A program made the position numbers and the translations under genes. Of a stretch of 64,000 nucleotides of DNA, positions 24,519 to 36,568 are shown piece by piece. Source of the stretch: Cyathus striatus (Eukaryota > Basidiomycota > Agaricomycetes > Agaricales > Nidulariaceae); NCBI GenBank assembly GCA_025738555.1, contig JAOVFP010000019.1, positions 744,001 to 808,000 of the forward strand. Reading direction: 5' to 3'. Numbering within the stretch: position 1 is the first letter of the stretch; each line of letters starts with the position of its first letter. The notes under the pieces are model-generated. The model ran no database searches. It saw only the letters and a list, made by a program, of their open reading frames with translations, and was not told the DNA's origin.

Positions 24519-27500
24519 ATGACTAGCAATGAAGCTAAAGCAACAAATTCATCGGAGGAACACAGTGGTATGTTGACATAGGCTAGTTTTATACTTGTGG
24601 CTGAATTAAAATTGAGCGAATCACACACCCCTCAAGCTATCTGAGTCTCCAGGGGTGCATTTCGTCCGCACTTTCGTTCAAACCAATTCCTCGGACTCCA
24701 AATCGCTTGGTGAAGGTCTGGCATCCATTCGAATTGGTCAACAGAGTATCGAAGATGCCATTAATGGATTCGCCGAGTCGGTTAAGATTGGAATGAAAGT
24801 TATGGACGAACTATCAAAGATACATCCATTCATCGCAGGTTTGTTTTACTAATGTATCGTGAGGCGCGATGTTATATTTTCTGACGTTTGGAATAAGGAC
24901 CTCTCCTCGCTTTTAAACTCGTTATCAGTCTTGATATGAAAAGGAGAAAGAATGATATGAAAGTTGTCGCTGTCAAGGCCCATATGCAAGATTTGGTTTG
25001 TGTTATTGTCGAGTGCGTAAGAATCTCTCCAACAGACATAAAGTAAACTTATTACATCAAAGAGTATTTGAAATCGCAAAGACAAGATCAGAGGGACCTG
25101 TAGGAGTAGCCGTTCGCCTGAAAGACCTTCTAGAACAAATAGAAACCGATATTACAACGTGTAGTTCCCAGTGCGATATGTACTTGGAAAAGACCTTCCT
25201 TCGTAACTGAATATCCATTCTTTAAATTATTTCAATTATAACTGACCCCTCATTCTAGGGAAGTTTATTAAATCCCCTGTATACGAGGCCCTATTTGCAG
25301 AGTATGCCGCGCGTTTTATTGAACACCGCGATGAGCTTCAACGCTCTCTAATCCTTCACACTGCCCTAAGAACAGAAGATGTAAACAAAAAGCTTGATGA
25401 CCAGCGAGTGCTACTTGAGGATATACAAACACAGTTCAAAAACTTCTTAAAGGTCCTCGACACACCTAAAGAACGAGAGGTTCGCAAAATTATTGACGAA
25501 GCAGGGGGTGCTGGTGCTTGTTTGGATGACGAAAAGATTCTGCGAGAGCTCATATTAAAATCTGAGGACAACTCGTTTCATAAAAATGAAAAGGGCGTTC
25601 CTTTTAAAGGATTTTCAAAAGTAGAGGCTGAAACTACCCGGGGAAAAGATAACGAGATTACTATTAAGGAAGTTCAAAATATTTTGCGTCAGGAACTTTA
25701 CGAGGACTTGGATAAGGCTCTGGAAAAGAACTTTAAGCTTTTCACTGGAAAATTGCTTGTACAAAAAAACGAAATTAACGACGCTATGGAGAGACAAGGA
25801 GACAGAATAATCTCATACTTTTCTGGAGGTCATGAAAGAATTATTAATCCGGTATGTAACCTGAGGTATTCCGTACTGTTCTGGTTTTTATTAATATAAT
25901 TATTTTTAGCATATACAAAATATATGGCGAGAAATGGTATACTGTCTTTATACTTATTTGATATTTGTAGAAAAAAGTTAAATTTTTTAGGGATGGCGCG
26001 GAAGTATTAAAGCAGTCAATTTTGTATTCGCACTACGCGATTACTTCTCAAGCTTTATAGAAAATCCTCCGAAATCGCCATTGTCTACACAACTTCCATC
26101 TCCTCCATTGACTTCAACGACGGAATCCTTTGCAGTCAAGTTTACTACTTACTCTGGGGATGAATGGACGAAGAAATATATCAGTGTTTCACACTTGCAA
26201 CCTATTATGGAGTCCTTTGATGACGATGGATCAGGGTTTATCAACATACAAGAAGTTAATCGGTTCACTCAGGACTGCCCAATGGGTTGGAGGTAAGGAT
26301 ATTGATCAGTAATCCCTTATTTACGGTTTAATTTCATATTTAATTCGCAGCTTGGCCCAATGGATTGCTTACTGGGCTGCCGGTCAGGCCTATATTAATA
26401 TGTCTATTTCTACTTTCAATTGATTTTTTTATAGGATGGCATATATCAATTTCTCAATACAAGTTCAGGATATATCGTGCCGTTCGAAAGATGTTTGAAC
26501 TTCTGTGCAAGATTAGACCGGACAACCGAATTCTTTTTCATTATTATCTACAACATAATTCCATCCTAAAACTTGAGGCATTACTCCGATCTACAAAGCA
26601 CTGTGATGAAGTTACAGATGATCCGGAACTAATGAAACTAGTAAGAACGACGATGGAGCAAGACGAGATCAGACTAAAGAAAAATCTGGAACCTATTCGC
26701 TATAAACTTGATTCTTCTACAACTGTACGTCTTGTCTGTGGTACAGGAAGAATCGATAAGGTATGGATTATATTCATACAATATGCATTTTCTGAGCTCT
26801 GAATTGATCCAAATGTCAGTACGTTTTTCCTCTCCTGGACTCCGTTTTAAAGCATCACCTTAAAATATTTCAACTGGCTCGCACGCACATTCTACATTTT
26901 GATGAGCTGGACTGGTGCACCATTTCATTAGCAAATATTATGGCAGTCTGCGAAGCTCGGCACAACGACTTGAAAGGTACCGTTACACACTCTTATATCC
27001 TTGGACAATTCATAAGACACAATGCAGCAACATTTAGACAAATGTATCTTAATCCTGAACGCCAGTTTGAGAATTTTGCTTTTGGAATGGTCGGTGTTTT
27101 ATGTCTTTATTGATCTCAAATACGGCGTTGAATACCCACTGTGCAGTTTAAAGAATGTCTGTCCGAAATTAATGTTGAGAACAACACAATTCATTCAGTT
27201 TTGGAAAGGCTTCCTTTGGACCCAAATGAAGACGAAGATGTTCAAAATCTTCCACAAGATCTTGACATATCGATTCTAGAACTTGGCCCGCAAGATCACT
27301 ATTACCTTAAAGCCTCTGAACAACTAGATATATTTGAGCAATCTGGAGGGAAAGAAAACCATATCTATGGGAAATGGGCTGGATTTTGTCATATTATGGC
27401 TGGAGATTTAGCTAGAGAAACGCAAGATGGGCTTTTTAGGCTTAAATTCAATGATACAGTCACAGGAAATTCTGCTACTATTGCTGGACATGCTGAAAGT

Positions 27501-28043
27501 TATATGGGACCCATGGATATCGCAGGGGTTTATACTGGCGCAGATACTGGAGATCCAATGGTTGATCTGGTAATGACCTATGAAGATAGGTTCTGGATTC
27601 GGTGCAAAGGAAGAGTCAATCCACAGTTAACATCTATTTCAGGGCACTGGTTCACAGAAGCTGATGAGTCAGGCATGAAACCTAAGCCTGGAGGACCAAT
27701 TTCAGTTCCTCCAGAAGGGACTTTCACATTTACGAGGACTCCGGCTGATGCGGTAAGGTTTAGATACTCTGAGGCATCTTTTTTGGCAAGCCCCACCCGT
27801 GCCCGCTGGCAATTTCTCCGTGATGCAGTGCTGTACGATATCCAGCGAAAGTGGATGACCAAGAATTTTGTCTTTACAAGGCTACATCAAGTTCTTCAGT
27901 TCAAGAATCTGCTGATTAAACAATTCATAGACGATAGTGAACTTTCTTCTAAAGGAAGGTCAGAGTACAATGAATCCGAAGTTCAAGAGCTCGTGGACCT
28001 TGAGATGTGTCACGAAAGTCCGATTTACCTTGGAAGGCATTAA
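24519..28043 (+). CDS. EF-hand protein with STAND-type N-terminal domain (5' part of an interrupted gene)
   Basis: Eleven exons: 24519-24567, 24617-24838, 24898-25012, 25063-25202, 25259-25851, 25910-25936, 25991-26292, 26351-26382, 26435-26760, 26820-27089, 27147-28043, together 2,973 nt and 990 residues. Introns are 49-59 nt, all GT-AG. The first part (LSKIHPFIAGPLLAFKLV...) is the helical domain also found in the NLR copies, and its third exon is the same 115 nt. A canonical EF-hand loop, DDDGSGFINIQE, lies at residues 459-470, so calcium binding is likely. A long helical and beta-rich C-terminal part follows. The frame ends in a TAA that overlaps a 10-bp direct repeat bounding a 1-kb insertion, and a matching 3' part lies beyond it. 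The protein is probably truncated relative to its ancestor. Confidence 0.8.
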
Positions 28044-29047
28044 GCCTTTACTCTCGTAATAATGCACCATAGGATAATTATAAGATAGTACTGAAAACAA
28101 AAATGAGACCGCAATTCATTGTAAGGTATAGGCTTTCCTATAGTAAATTGTAAGGCTACCGGTACTATACAAGAGATCTTAAGGTATCTCTAAGATTACG
28201 GCATAATTTCAAGGTAACAGCAATATTACCCTACCCCCATATTCCATTGCAACATGCCTAATATATACATATTACAGGAGTGTATTTATTGACTCTAAAG
28301 GAGCCTTTTAATATATTGGTGATATCAGTTTACTTGTCTACCTTACCATTACCCAGAACGAAAATAATTTTCTATGAATGGTGAAATATAATTCCATTAC
28401 TACGATGGGTATATTGTATAAGGTTTGTGACACGGATTAACATTGTGAAGCGGCAGCAAGTAAAACTAGATAGAGTTATGGACAAGTCTAGAGCATCTAA
28501 GCCTAACGGGACACAACCCGGAACTTAGAGCCGAGACTATGCAAGATCCGGTTGAGTGCTGACTAAAGCACCTACCTAAGACATATAAAAGGGCGACACT
28601 AGCAAGGGCATTATGCTCGTCAAGTCTTTATGACTTGACTGAAGAACTATAGCCAGTAGGTAAGTTACATAATTTAAAGGTAAGCAATAAGATAATTTGG
28701 TAAGTACTCTTCTTAGTGTGACGTGCGTACTAATCTGTGTTACTTATCTCCCTAAGTAGACAGTAGTATTAGTTGTACCGTATGTACATAGCAAGAAGAA
28801 ATTAAGACATTTTATTTAATATTCAATGAAAAATTTCGCATATGCTGGAAAGTTATTTGAACGTTTATTTTACATTTTTGGATCATTCTTATACAAGCCT
28901 AAAAGTCATCGAATGACATCGACTTTATTGTAAGACTCAGTACTGGGCTTTACAAGTTATCACACTTGTTAAAGTGCGTTATGGGGCTCTCCACAAGTCT
29001 CCAATGCCGTCTAAGATTTCTTTCTCTTGGGGGGCAGGAAATGCCTT
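28044..29047. mobile_element. 1,004-bp insertion splitting the EF-hand gene
   Basis: A 10-bp direct repeat AAGGCATTAA flanks it (28034-28043 and 29048-29057), just where the coding frame is lost. The interior has no open frame. It holds a TATAAAAGGGCGAC promoter-like stretch near 28,590. I see no convincing terminal inverted repeats or TG...CA ends, so the class is unknown. Confidence 0.5.
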
Positions 29048-29058
29048 AAGGCATTAAC

Positions 29059-30173
29059 ATGCACTGTAATGCGTTGGGTGGCAAACTAGGTTTTCGTGAC
29101 ATGAATATTCCGCCATCTATTGACCAGTTCTACTTTTCACTTGCCCTTTTCATCTTTAAACGATTGCCGCGTCACATGTACGTCCATTATGAGCCTCTTT
29201 GTCGGTCCTCATGCTCACTTATAATTAGCTGGTACTGTGATAACTGTGGGAAGACGCTAATCCAAGCACGGATTGCATGTATTACATGTAGACACGCAAA
29301 CCTGCTTAACGGTATTGACCTATGCCTTGGGTGCACAGATGCCGACAACACATTGAAATATGAGGATATTATCCACGACTCCTCTCATAGCACAATATTT
29401 ACCGAATGGCACTTTCATAACTCGCATGCCGCGTGGATGATTCCTAAAGCCAGGGAGGTATCTGAACGGATCAAATCCGTCTTTCGTCGCGCTGAAACGG
29501 CTAGGAAAGAGAAACTATTGATCACTAATGGTGGTGGAGTCGCCGATGAAGGTGCTTCGGAATCGGAAGATTCGAGTTTAGACTCTGATATGAAGTGCTC
29601 TGATTGTAAAAAGCCTATCACCCTTCCTTGTTGGGTCTATCTATTATATAGTACGTACCAAAAATCTCATAGTTTATAATCTTGCTGACGTTGTTATTAG
29701 AAGAAGACTACTTTATATGTAATCCGTGTGGTTCCAAAAAGTTGATTCCACCCGTACCGCATAAGATTGTTCCTACACCACCCGCCGTAAACCATATCAT
29801 GCTTCGTATAAACAACTCTACAGAAGTTAAGGTTGTCGAAAAGGATCGCCTGGTGCGAGTGGAAAGTAGACTGGAGGTGGTAAAGAGCGAGATAGATGTC
29901 CGCTTTGAACAACTGGAAGAAAACGTAATAGGGCGCACTCGAGCACTAGAAACCAAATTCGATGCACATCTAACTGGAATGGCGCAAACAAGAACCATCA
30001 TGCATGACAATCTCCCTAATACTTCAGAAACAGAAGTTGACGCCAACGTAGAAGGACAACTTGGAATTATGGAACACCGGATAGAACAGCGTTTGTCGGC
30101 CATGGAATTAGCACTTTCCAGCTTGGACAGAAAGATGGAGGACCTTTTGACAGCTTTACTTAGTCGGGGATAA
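29059..30173 (+). pseudogene. Detached 3' part of the EF-hand gene (zinc-binding and coiled-coil region)
   Basis: Exons 29059-29650 and 29701-30173 are joined over a 50-nt intron. It starts within a domain (SLALFIFKRLPRHMYVHYEP), continues with a ZZ-like cysteine pattern (WYCDNCGK, ACITC, DLCLGC), a second CXXC pair (MKCSDCKK) with a further CNPC after the intron, then a helical, probably coiled-coil tail to LLSRG. From general knowledge of basidiomycete EF-hand proteins this looks like the end of the upstream gene. No promoter or credible own start is seen; the ATG at 29059 follows directly on the direct repeat. The frame across the insertion site is off by one, so the split gene is not simply restored. 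Confidence 0.6.
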
Positions 30174-30229
30174 TTAGTTTCGAATTGAGTGAATCTCGGA
30201 GTGTAGCACAGAAAGAAAACTTTGTAAAT

Positions 30230-32098
30230 TTATATGTTTCTACGAAGAGGACTCGAATCGAGAAGGGTATTCTTGAGACTATCCGTCCTGCTCGTCGTTG
30301 TTCTAAAAACTACACCCGTCATCGGCATGTCAAATATGGCGTGCGATTGTACAGTGTCCTGTGCAGAATATGTGGTCGACTGTCGTTGATAGTCAGTATG
30401 AAAATATAGGAGAGAAAACGGGAAAAGCGAAAGGAGGTAAGAATACATAAGATGGAATAAGGAAGACAGGGGAGCGGGATGTAAGGAAGACGAGAGAATA
30501 TGAAGAGGAAGAATGAATGAGGAAAGAGAGGGCAAGGGTAAGAAGGAAGGAAACAGGCAGAAAGAAGGGAGTACGAAAAGAACAAGGGTGAAGAACAATA
30601 CGAAACCAAAGCAACAAACATACTCACATTTATGCTTCCGATGATCCTCCGCACAAACCTTGCGCCCTCTCATCCGAGCAGCATTAGCTAACAACTCATA
30701 TGCGGTGAAACATCCGAGATCTTAAGGGTAGCGCAGCACCTCGCGCTGATGGTGTTGATGTGCGGCTGGAGAGAGAGCATGGGTGGTAGTTCAAATCCAG
30801 CATTTTCTGATCGTAGCATCCCCATTGTGTCTTTGAGGCTTGTTGACGTAGTTTATACAACCGACGGTCTCCAGAGACATGTATACTGAGGAACGACCAT
30901 AGAAACGTTGACATATACTGGATGTGATAAAGAATGGGATGATCGATAATCAGTACTAGATCTAGTTGGCAATGGTAGTGAGCTAGTGACACGCGGTGAC
31001 GGAACCTCGGAACCTCGGAACAGTGATTAACATCGTGGGAACTTTAGACCTCTACATTGTATTCCTCCGCCTCTGCCTCTGCTTCTCCATCGCATGCGTC
31101 CATATAGGCATAGTCTCCCAATTCTGGCTATTCCAAATACACAGCCCACCTATCCAACAACCACCCGGTACACAGGGCCCACTTCAATCTATACAGATAC
31201 CTACACACTGACAGCTTTGAACGTCCCTTTCCAGTGACACCATTACTGATTCTCTACTGTGTCGCTTACCAAAGGTGTCTTACAAGCACTTTCCAGAAGA
31301 CCGTTCAAATTTTCACAGGGGAGATACCGTCATTCACAACAATTCGGGATGGATGGATCCTAGACTCATGCAGGTGTACTTCGACCGGGCACTGGGCAGA
31401 TGGTAAGCAATTTTGAAGTTCAAATGCTCGTTGACACAATCTCAGTTCAGATACAGTGGTAATGTCGATTACTAGCTTGTACATTCATATCCTCCTTAAA
31501 TGTGGAGCTTATGAATGAGCTGCCGCAAGCTTGAATGGTGCTATTAATCAAATAGGTTCGTGTTATTTTCTTTGAGCTTTGCATCAACTAACTTAAGTAC
31601 ATCATGATAGGCTCATAGTTACTTCTACTCTCCACCTCCCGCGACTCGAAGGCTTACATTTCGTAGTGGCTAACCTATTCCACCCCGTCACGTACCATCC
31701 CATCCCCTTTGTCTTACGCGCGGACAAGACGTCGATGTATTTGTGCCTGTGAGAAACCAGAGAAATCGTATGTGGTTTTCGAGGAGAATATTGGGATGAG
31801 GAATACGTAGAAGACGAGGCGAACGTGGGGAACATGGGGGAACGAGGGAATGAAGTCAAGAGATCAAGAGGGCATGATGGATAATTAAATCGGTGTTCGT
31901 ATCGAGTCGGACTCGTATCCTAGCATATTACAGAGCTAATGGAACTTGGTAGCTAGATCCAGCGGTCGACCAGATACAAACTCCCCTATTTGTTTATATA
32001 TGTCGTACAATGAAGTTTCGCCAAAATTAATTTGAACATCAGAGTACCTTTCTATTTTAAGGCGGCTGTTGCCATATTTCCTTTGCAAATAAGACCAG
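30230..32098. repeat. Segmental duplication, copy A
   Basis: It matches 37,550-38,870 in direct orientation, in order: purine-rich tract, CGTGGGAACTTTAGACCTC block, CAAGCACTTT block, GTCGATTACTAGC block, GAGGCGAACGTG block, CGGTGTTCGTATCGAGTC block, then the 3' end of a Crinkler-like gene. It is diverged, not recent. Copy A extends about 0.5 kb more by internal insertions. Confidence 0.7.
31936..32098 (-). pseudogene. Crinkler-like gene fragment (3' end only)
   Basis: The minus strand encodes DVQINFGETSLYDI, nearly the same as the last residues of the intact gene at 38760-40380, and the 3' flank is also homologous. Homology stops abruptly at about 32,098, where an acyltransferase fragment begins in the opposite orientation. 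No NTPase part remains. Confidence 0.75.
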
Positions 32099-32100
32099 TT

Positions 32101-32165
32101 CGCTCTGTAGAGGAGTAGCTTGTAAACCTCTGGCCAGCGGTAGGCGGGAAGTTGGTGACTTCTAC
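32101..32165 (+). pseudogene. Acyltransferase fragment
   Basis: These 65 bp match 5631-5695 of acyltransferase copy 2 at 58 positions, but in-frame TAG codons have arisen. The segment corresponds to the region around SLWPAVGGKLVTST. It directly abuts the Crinkler fragment. Confidence 0.75.
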
Positions 32166-32620
32166 ACAACTTCTACATCATCACCTCGAAGACTTCGTTT
32201 ATAAAGCAAGATACCTCCTCGATGTAGACTCACACTCAGGAATATTGTCTCGTATCCCTCTAGGCTCTAATCCCAGGAGGGAGGGTGAGCTAGTTGTTCT
32301 ATATCTGTTCGTTTACACATACGGATCGTGTCATTTGGGCTAGGACTAGAGCATGTATTCGAAGTTAAATAGCTTGGATTTGTAAGTGAAGCTGCAAGAA
32401 CCTTTTTGTTTTATTGGGTATGTTAACCACTCAGTATCGTGCTGAGCTCAAATTCAAGACATCAGAAAAGTCAGATATGCATTTCTTACCACGTGAAGAA
32501 GCTGCACAATCTTATGCTATACCAAGAATGGCGCGCAAATTTATACTATTAATCCTGCTCATGCAAGCATGTAAGAGTTGGGTTAAGGTTTACAGTAGCA
32601 CATAAGTAGACTCACTTACA
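32166..32620. other. Spacer, no gene seen
   Basis: Only short frames without family resemblance. Confidence 0.3.
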
Positions 32621-34005
32621 TCACCACTCTTTAGTCTTTCTTACCATCATCCCTATGCCTGTGTAGCTAGTTTCTCCTATAGAACTGGTCTTATGCACTT
32701 GGAACTGAGGAAGGCTCACCCTGTAGAGGATTACACCTCTACAAAGCATCTGCTGTAACAACATAAATTGGAGGAGTAAGTCTCTGGAACCATCAGATGT
32801 CCAATCCCTTTCTCTATCAACCCCTTCAGTGCACAGCAGATGTTCAACAACAGATAGTGTTGGCAATTGCTCTTGGCGAAGGATGTCGAGGAGCAGGCTA
32901 ATAATAGATGTCATCCTGTCTTGATGAACTGCTCTGCTCTTTGCCAATAGTTCATGGTAGCTCTTGTTGAGTCCAGAAAATGCCATGATATGGGATTCAG
33001 GAAGCTGCAATACCTTCTCCAGCTGTGTAATTGGATCAGTCAGATGCTCCTGAATGAACTTAAGCACTGAGGTTGCATATGCAAATTGGCCATATGCTTT
33101 TGCAACAAGTTTCTCAATGTGCTCATTGGAAGGCCATAGAGTATGGCTCTGCATATCTTCTGCATGTCTCATGTTGGATTGAATTGTCTTGAACCCATCT
33201 AGGAAAAATAAGTGAATATCATTATCTACCTCTTCTGAATGAATGAGATCTACTTTGAAAACGAGATTTCTCCCAATAGCCTTGGAAAATGAGTCCTGAA
33301 GGTGCAACTCCGAACGGCTGGAGAAAATGAAGTGTAGTGGTAGTCCATAGATAGATGTGTTTGTGATCAAATTTAGTGTTCATACTTGTGCAGCCTCTTC
33401 AAGACATTTGTCCAAACCGTCAATATCAATAGCCATAGGCTCCATGGCGCCACCATCTTTCTCTATTGCAGCTTGGAAGGGTGAAACTATAAGTTTCAAC
33501 CACTAGATCTCCATCATTTGGTGTACGATGTCGGGGTCATGATCCAGTTGCTTCTTCAGCAATTCCTTGAAGCTCGGTAAGGGAAGGGACACTGCCAGCT
33601 GATAAGCTATGGTTGTAAACAGCCATTGTATGTTGTTCTGACTAGGCTCTGTTTTTGAAAAGAAGAAACTGGTGCTGAGAAGATGCATCTTCTCCAGCTT
33701 TTCACATGCAGTTTGAGCTATGGCTGATTTTCCAGTTCCGGTAGGCCTGTTTAGCCATAGGATTTTAGAAGGAGCACCCTGGTCACGAAGCCAATGTATC
33801 AATAATCTAATTAGCGGCTTTCGAGTTCCTGGATGACACATTGGCGGCTGGAAGCATTTTGCGGAGTTGTGTTTCGCATCTGATGCAATATTTTGAGCAA
33901 GATACTGGATACTATACATACCATTCGTGATGTCAACAAAGTTTCCTCCTTTTATTTTAAAGTGATGTGACTTCATGAACATGCCAGATACATGTTCAGT
34001 TGGTG
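32621..34005 (-). pseudogene. NLR copy 3, NACHT part
   Basis: This is homologous to NLR copies 1 and 2 from the segment before NACHT (MFMKSHHFK) through Walker A (NRPTGTGKSA) to the post-NACHT helices (VVEHLLCTEGVDRERD). In-frame stops lie at 33503-33505 (TAG where paralogues have CAG) and about 33379-33381 (TGA where paralogues have CGA). Walker B has degraded to IDIDGLDKC, losing the key acidic residue. All are transitions. Its 5' part lies beyond the hAT-like element at 35,434-36,420. Confidence 0.8.
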
Positions 34006-35425
34006 CAAGGGGGCACACGGATCGGAAAAAAAGACCCGGGGTCGATTTTTCTGAAATCACCTTGATGCTCTACCTACCTACCTTACATAAGCTTATTATT
34101 ACCAAATAAGGAAGGAGGTCTATTTTTAGTTCACTCGAAGATCTGGCTACGTTCAGGACTTGGCTACTTTCGTGCCCACTTACCACCTCTGCCTCCTTCC
34201 TCGCTCACTTTACACGCATCACAGGTCCATCCACGTGGCACTAGGCCCTTTTATATGCAGTTAATATGATACTGTTGGATATATAAGGTGAGTATAGTTG
34301 TTCATGGTGTTTTAAAACTGCTGATAGTGTGCAAGGGAAGTGATGTACCCATTCAGTCTCACATCCAACATAGCTGCATTTCATGAGTCCCCCAAGTGAT
34401 TCATCAGCCACATCACCATAGAGACAACTATTAAGGTTGTATTCTCTTCAAATCCATACCCGCTTTTTACGAGGAGTCACGCCACCGGCAGGAGCTGCAG
34501 CAGGAACAGTCTCAGATGTCGAGGCTTCAGCAGCAACACTTGGATCCGCAAGTAAAGCATTTGACATCTTTGCAATTGGTCAGTACATCTTCTTCTCTAA
34601 CGTTTCATTAGATATTACTCACACTGTCATTTGTGGCAGAAGTTCTCGGTGCTGGTTCCTCCAACCCTGCGATATTCTGCAAACTGGAAGGTGTGATGCT
34701 GCACCCTTGCTCAGCGTCTCCATCATAGTTTTGTACTACAATATCATCCACAGATACCTGGGCTGCACGGTCTACTGATGGCTTTGTCTTCATGAAGAAG
34801 GTAAGCAGTGAGGCATTCTTCTTTATATTCGCTCCTCTATCTCTTTTGACCTTATTCTTGTTGCACTTCTTAGTTCCCATATGATTTTCAGGAAAGTTAG
34901 CTAGGCCGACATTTGCGCAATGGAGTCGTATTCCACAATCAGGGCAGATAGCAGAACCCTCAGAGTCAAGAACTCCGGGCGGTGCTGGAGGTGCCAGAGC
35001 AGGCTGTTGTCATTAATAATTAGCAACTATCTTTTTAACTGTAGCTTAGAAGGACATACTGTAAAGTCTATAGTGAATTCGTCACTTCAAGAGTCTGCAG
35101 TCCAGCAGATCAGTGCAAGATCAGTGAATTCAGAGCAAATGCAAAATTGTTTGATGAAGTAATCATAGATAAGATAATAATATGTTATCTCAACCCTGAC
35201 AAATCAATTATAAAGCAATTATAAAGCCAAAATGACCACAAGTGACGCTTCTGAGCACAGGAATTGAAATAAAATGGAATAAAAATCAATTATAATCCAC
35301 TGAATGCACCGCAAAACCCAATATAAGACTACTGTATAGAGGGTTCCATAAATATTATTTTGGGCCTTCGGCCCTACCTACCCTCCCTACCCCCGGTGGG
35401 AAATTCCGATCCGTGTGCCCCCTTG
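34006..35425. mobile_element. hAT-like element inserted in NLR copy 3
   Basis: Terminal inverted repeats of 22 bp match perfectly (34006-34027 and 35404-35425), beginning CAAGGGGGCACACGG. They are flanked by 8-bp duplications, AGTTGGTG (33998-34005) and GGTTGGTG (35426-35433), with one mismatch. An 8-bp duplication and these terminal bases suit hAT. Removing the 1,420 bp plus one duplication rejoins the host pseudogene in frame (CHPPT-EHVSG). Confidence 0.85.
34605..35015 (-). pseudogene. Zinc-finger-like frame inside the hAT-like element
   Basis: A minus-strand open stretch includes a Cys/His pattern (ICPDCGIRLHC, then FPENHMGTKKC), a basic segment and an acidic tail. It could be the N-terminal DNA-binding part of a transposase-related or captured protein. 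No catalytic transposase region is seen, so the element is not autonomous. Confidence 0.35.
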
Positions 35426-35433
35426 GGTTGGTG

Positions 35434-36420
35434 GGTGGCACCATGCTAATAATGAGACCTCGTTGAATTCCTCATTGGGAGTTTCATCTGCAGAAACAAT
35501 ATAATTGATTATTGCTGAGGTGCTCTGTCGAATGCACGGCAGTTGACCACGAGAATGCAATGAATCTTCCTCAGCGCCTGAACTCGTGTCTTCGCTGTCA
35601 TGGTCGAAAAAAGACTCTGCTGCACTACCAGTAATTTCCTTTGTTAAAATGAAAGAACTGATGATTGATGTGCACAGAAGATGATAATTAGGGGTGAATG
35701 AACTCTCCATAGTACCGTGACTAAAGACACTCACTGCATCACTCTCCAAGTCCACAGGTACTAATGTATGTCCAGATGTATCTTGCACGTTTATAATCAA
35801 ACTTTGTAGTGCTATAATCTGTTCAAGGCCCATTCCACAATATTCAAGACGTGACATATGTTGTGCAAACAGATCTTTATAACCAGATTTTGCAGCTCTT
35901 GCTGTGTGTTGTAAGGTTAAAATTATGTGATCTTGTTAGGTTGTAGAATCCGGCTCACAGATAAAAGGTTTCTTCAGAAATACACGTAAATTTTTGGTGC
36001 ATGATTTAAGTTCATGTTTGATACCCATAACAGTCTCTCTTAAGGCAAATATCGAATTAGGATCTCCGAATTTTCCTAGTCTTTTCAAATTTGTCAATGT
36101 ATCTGACAGAATTGAAGGGTTAAACAGTGCCTACTGGAGAAGAGGGCCCATCATATGCTGCATTTGAATGAAGACCTTCGAATTATGGTATCTGTCTAAA
36201 TCCAGTTGAATAATGAGCCTGAATATGTGGGCAGCGACTGTTTATCATTAGCAGTAGGAAATAATTGAGATCAAAAAATCAGAAACAAACATTCAATAAT
36301 TGGATGTATTTCTGCCAGTTCTTTGGGTTCTAAATCTATTATCTGTTCTCTTAAGCGCAGGGCAGCATTTTCGATCTCTTTCTGGTGGGCTGGTTTAGAG
36401 AAATAAAGCAAGCAGTTTAA
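35434..36420 (-). pseudogene. NLR copy 3, N-terminal part
   Basis: Minus-strand segments match the N-terminal helical domain: AEIHPIIE before an intron-like GTTTGT site at about 36,288, FRLIIQLDLDRYHNSK and MQHMMGPLL before a stop, then a longer frame (35857 down to 35434) running to the hAT-like insertion. Stops interrupt it between the segments. It continues into the NACHT part left of the element. Confidence 0.65.
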
Positions 36421-36568
36421 ATATACATGTACCACACTGATCATCTTTACGGTTTTTTTTGAGCTTTAGTTTGCGAAACATTGCACACAAAAGGTTTGGG
36501 GCGGAAGTTGTTCGCTAGAGATCAACCACGCAGCCCCAGTTGTTTACAGCTAATTGCAAATTGATGTA

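Noticed and set aside
26977..27030. An extra intron in the EF-hand gene starting GTACCG at 26,977
   Set aside because: Reading straight through keeps a conserved-looking frame, and no acceptor restores phase.
28429..28793. Possible solo LTR (TGTGACAC ... TAGCA with an internal TATAAAA)
   Set aside because: No matching 5-bp flanking duplication and no second copy in the window.
30230..30694. 154-codon minus-strand frame
   Set aside because: Again due to a pyrimidine-rich tract in a duplicated non-coding block.
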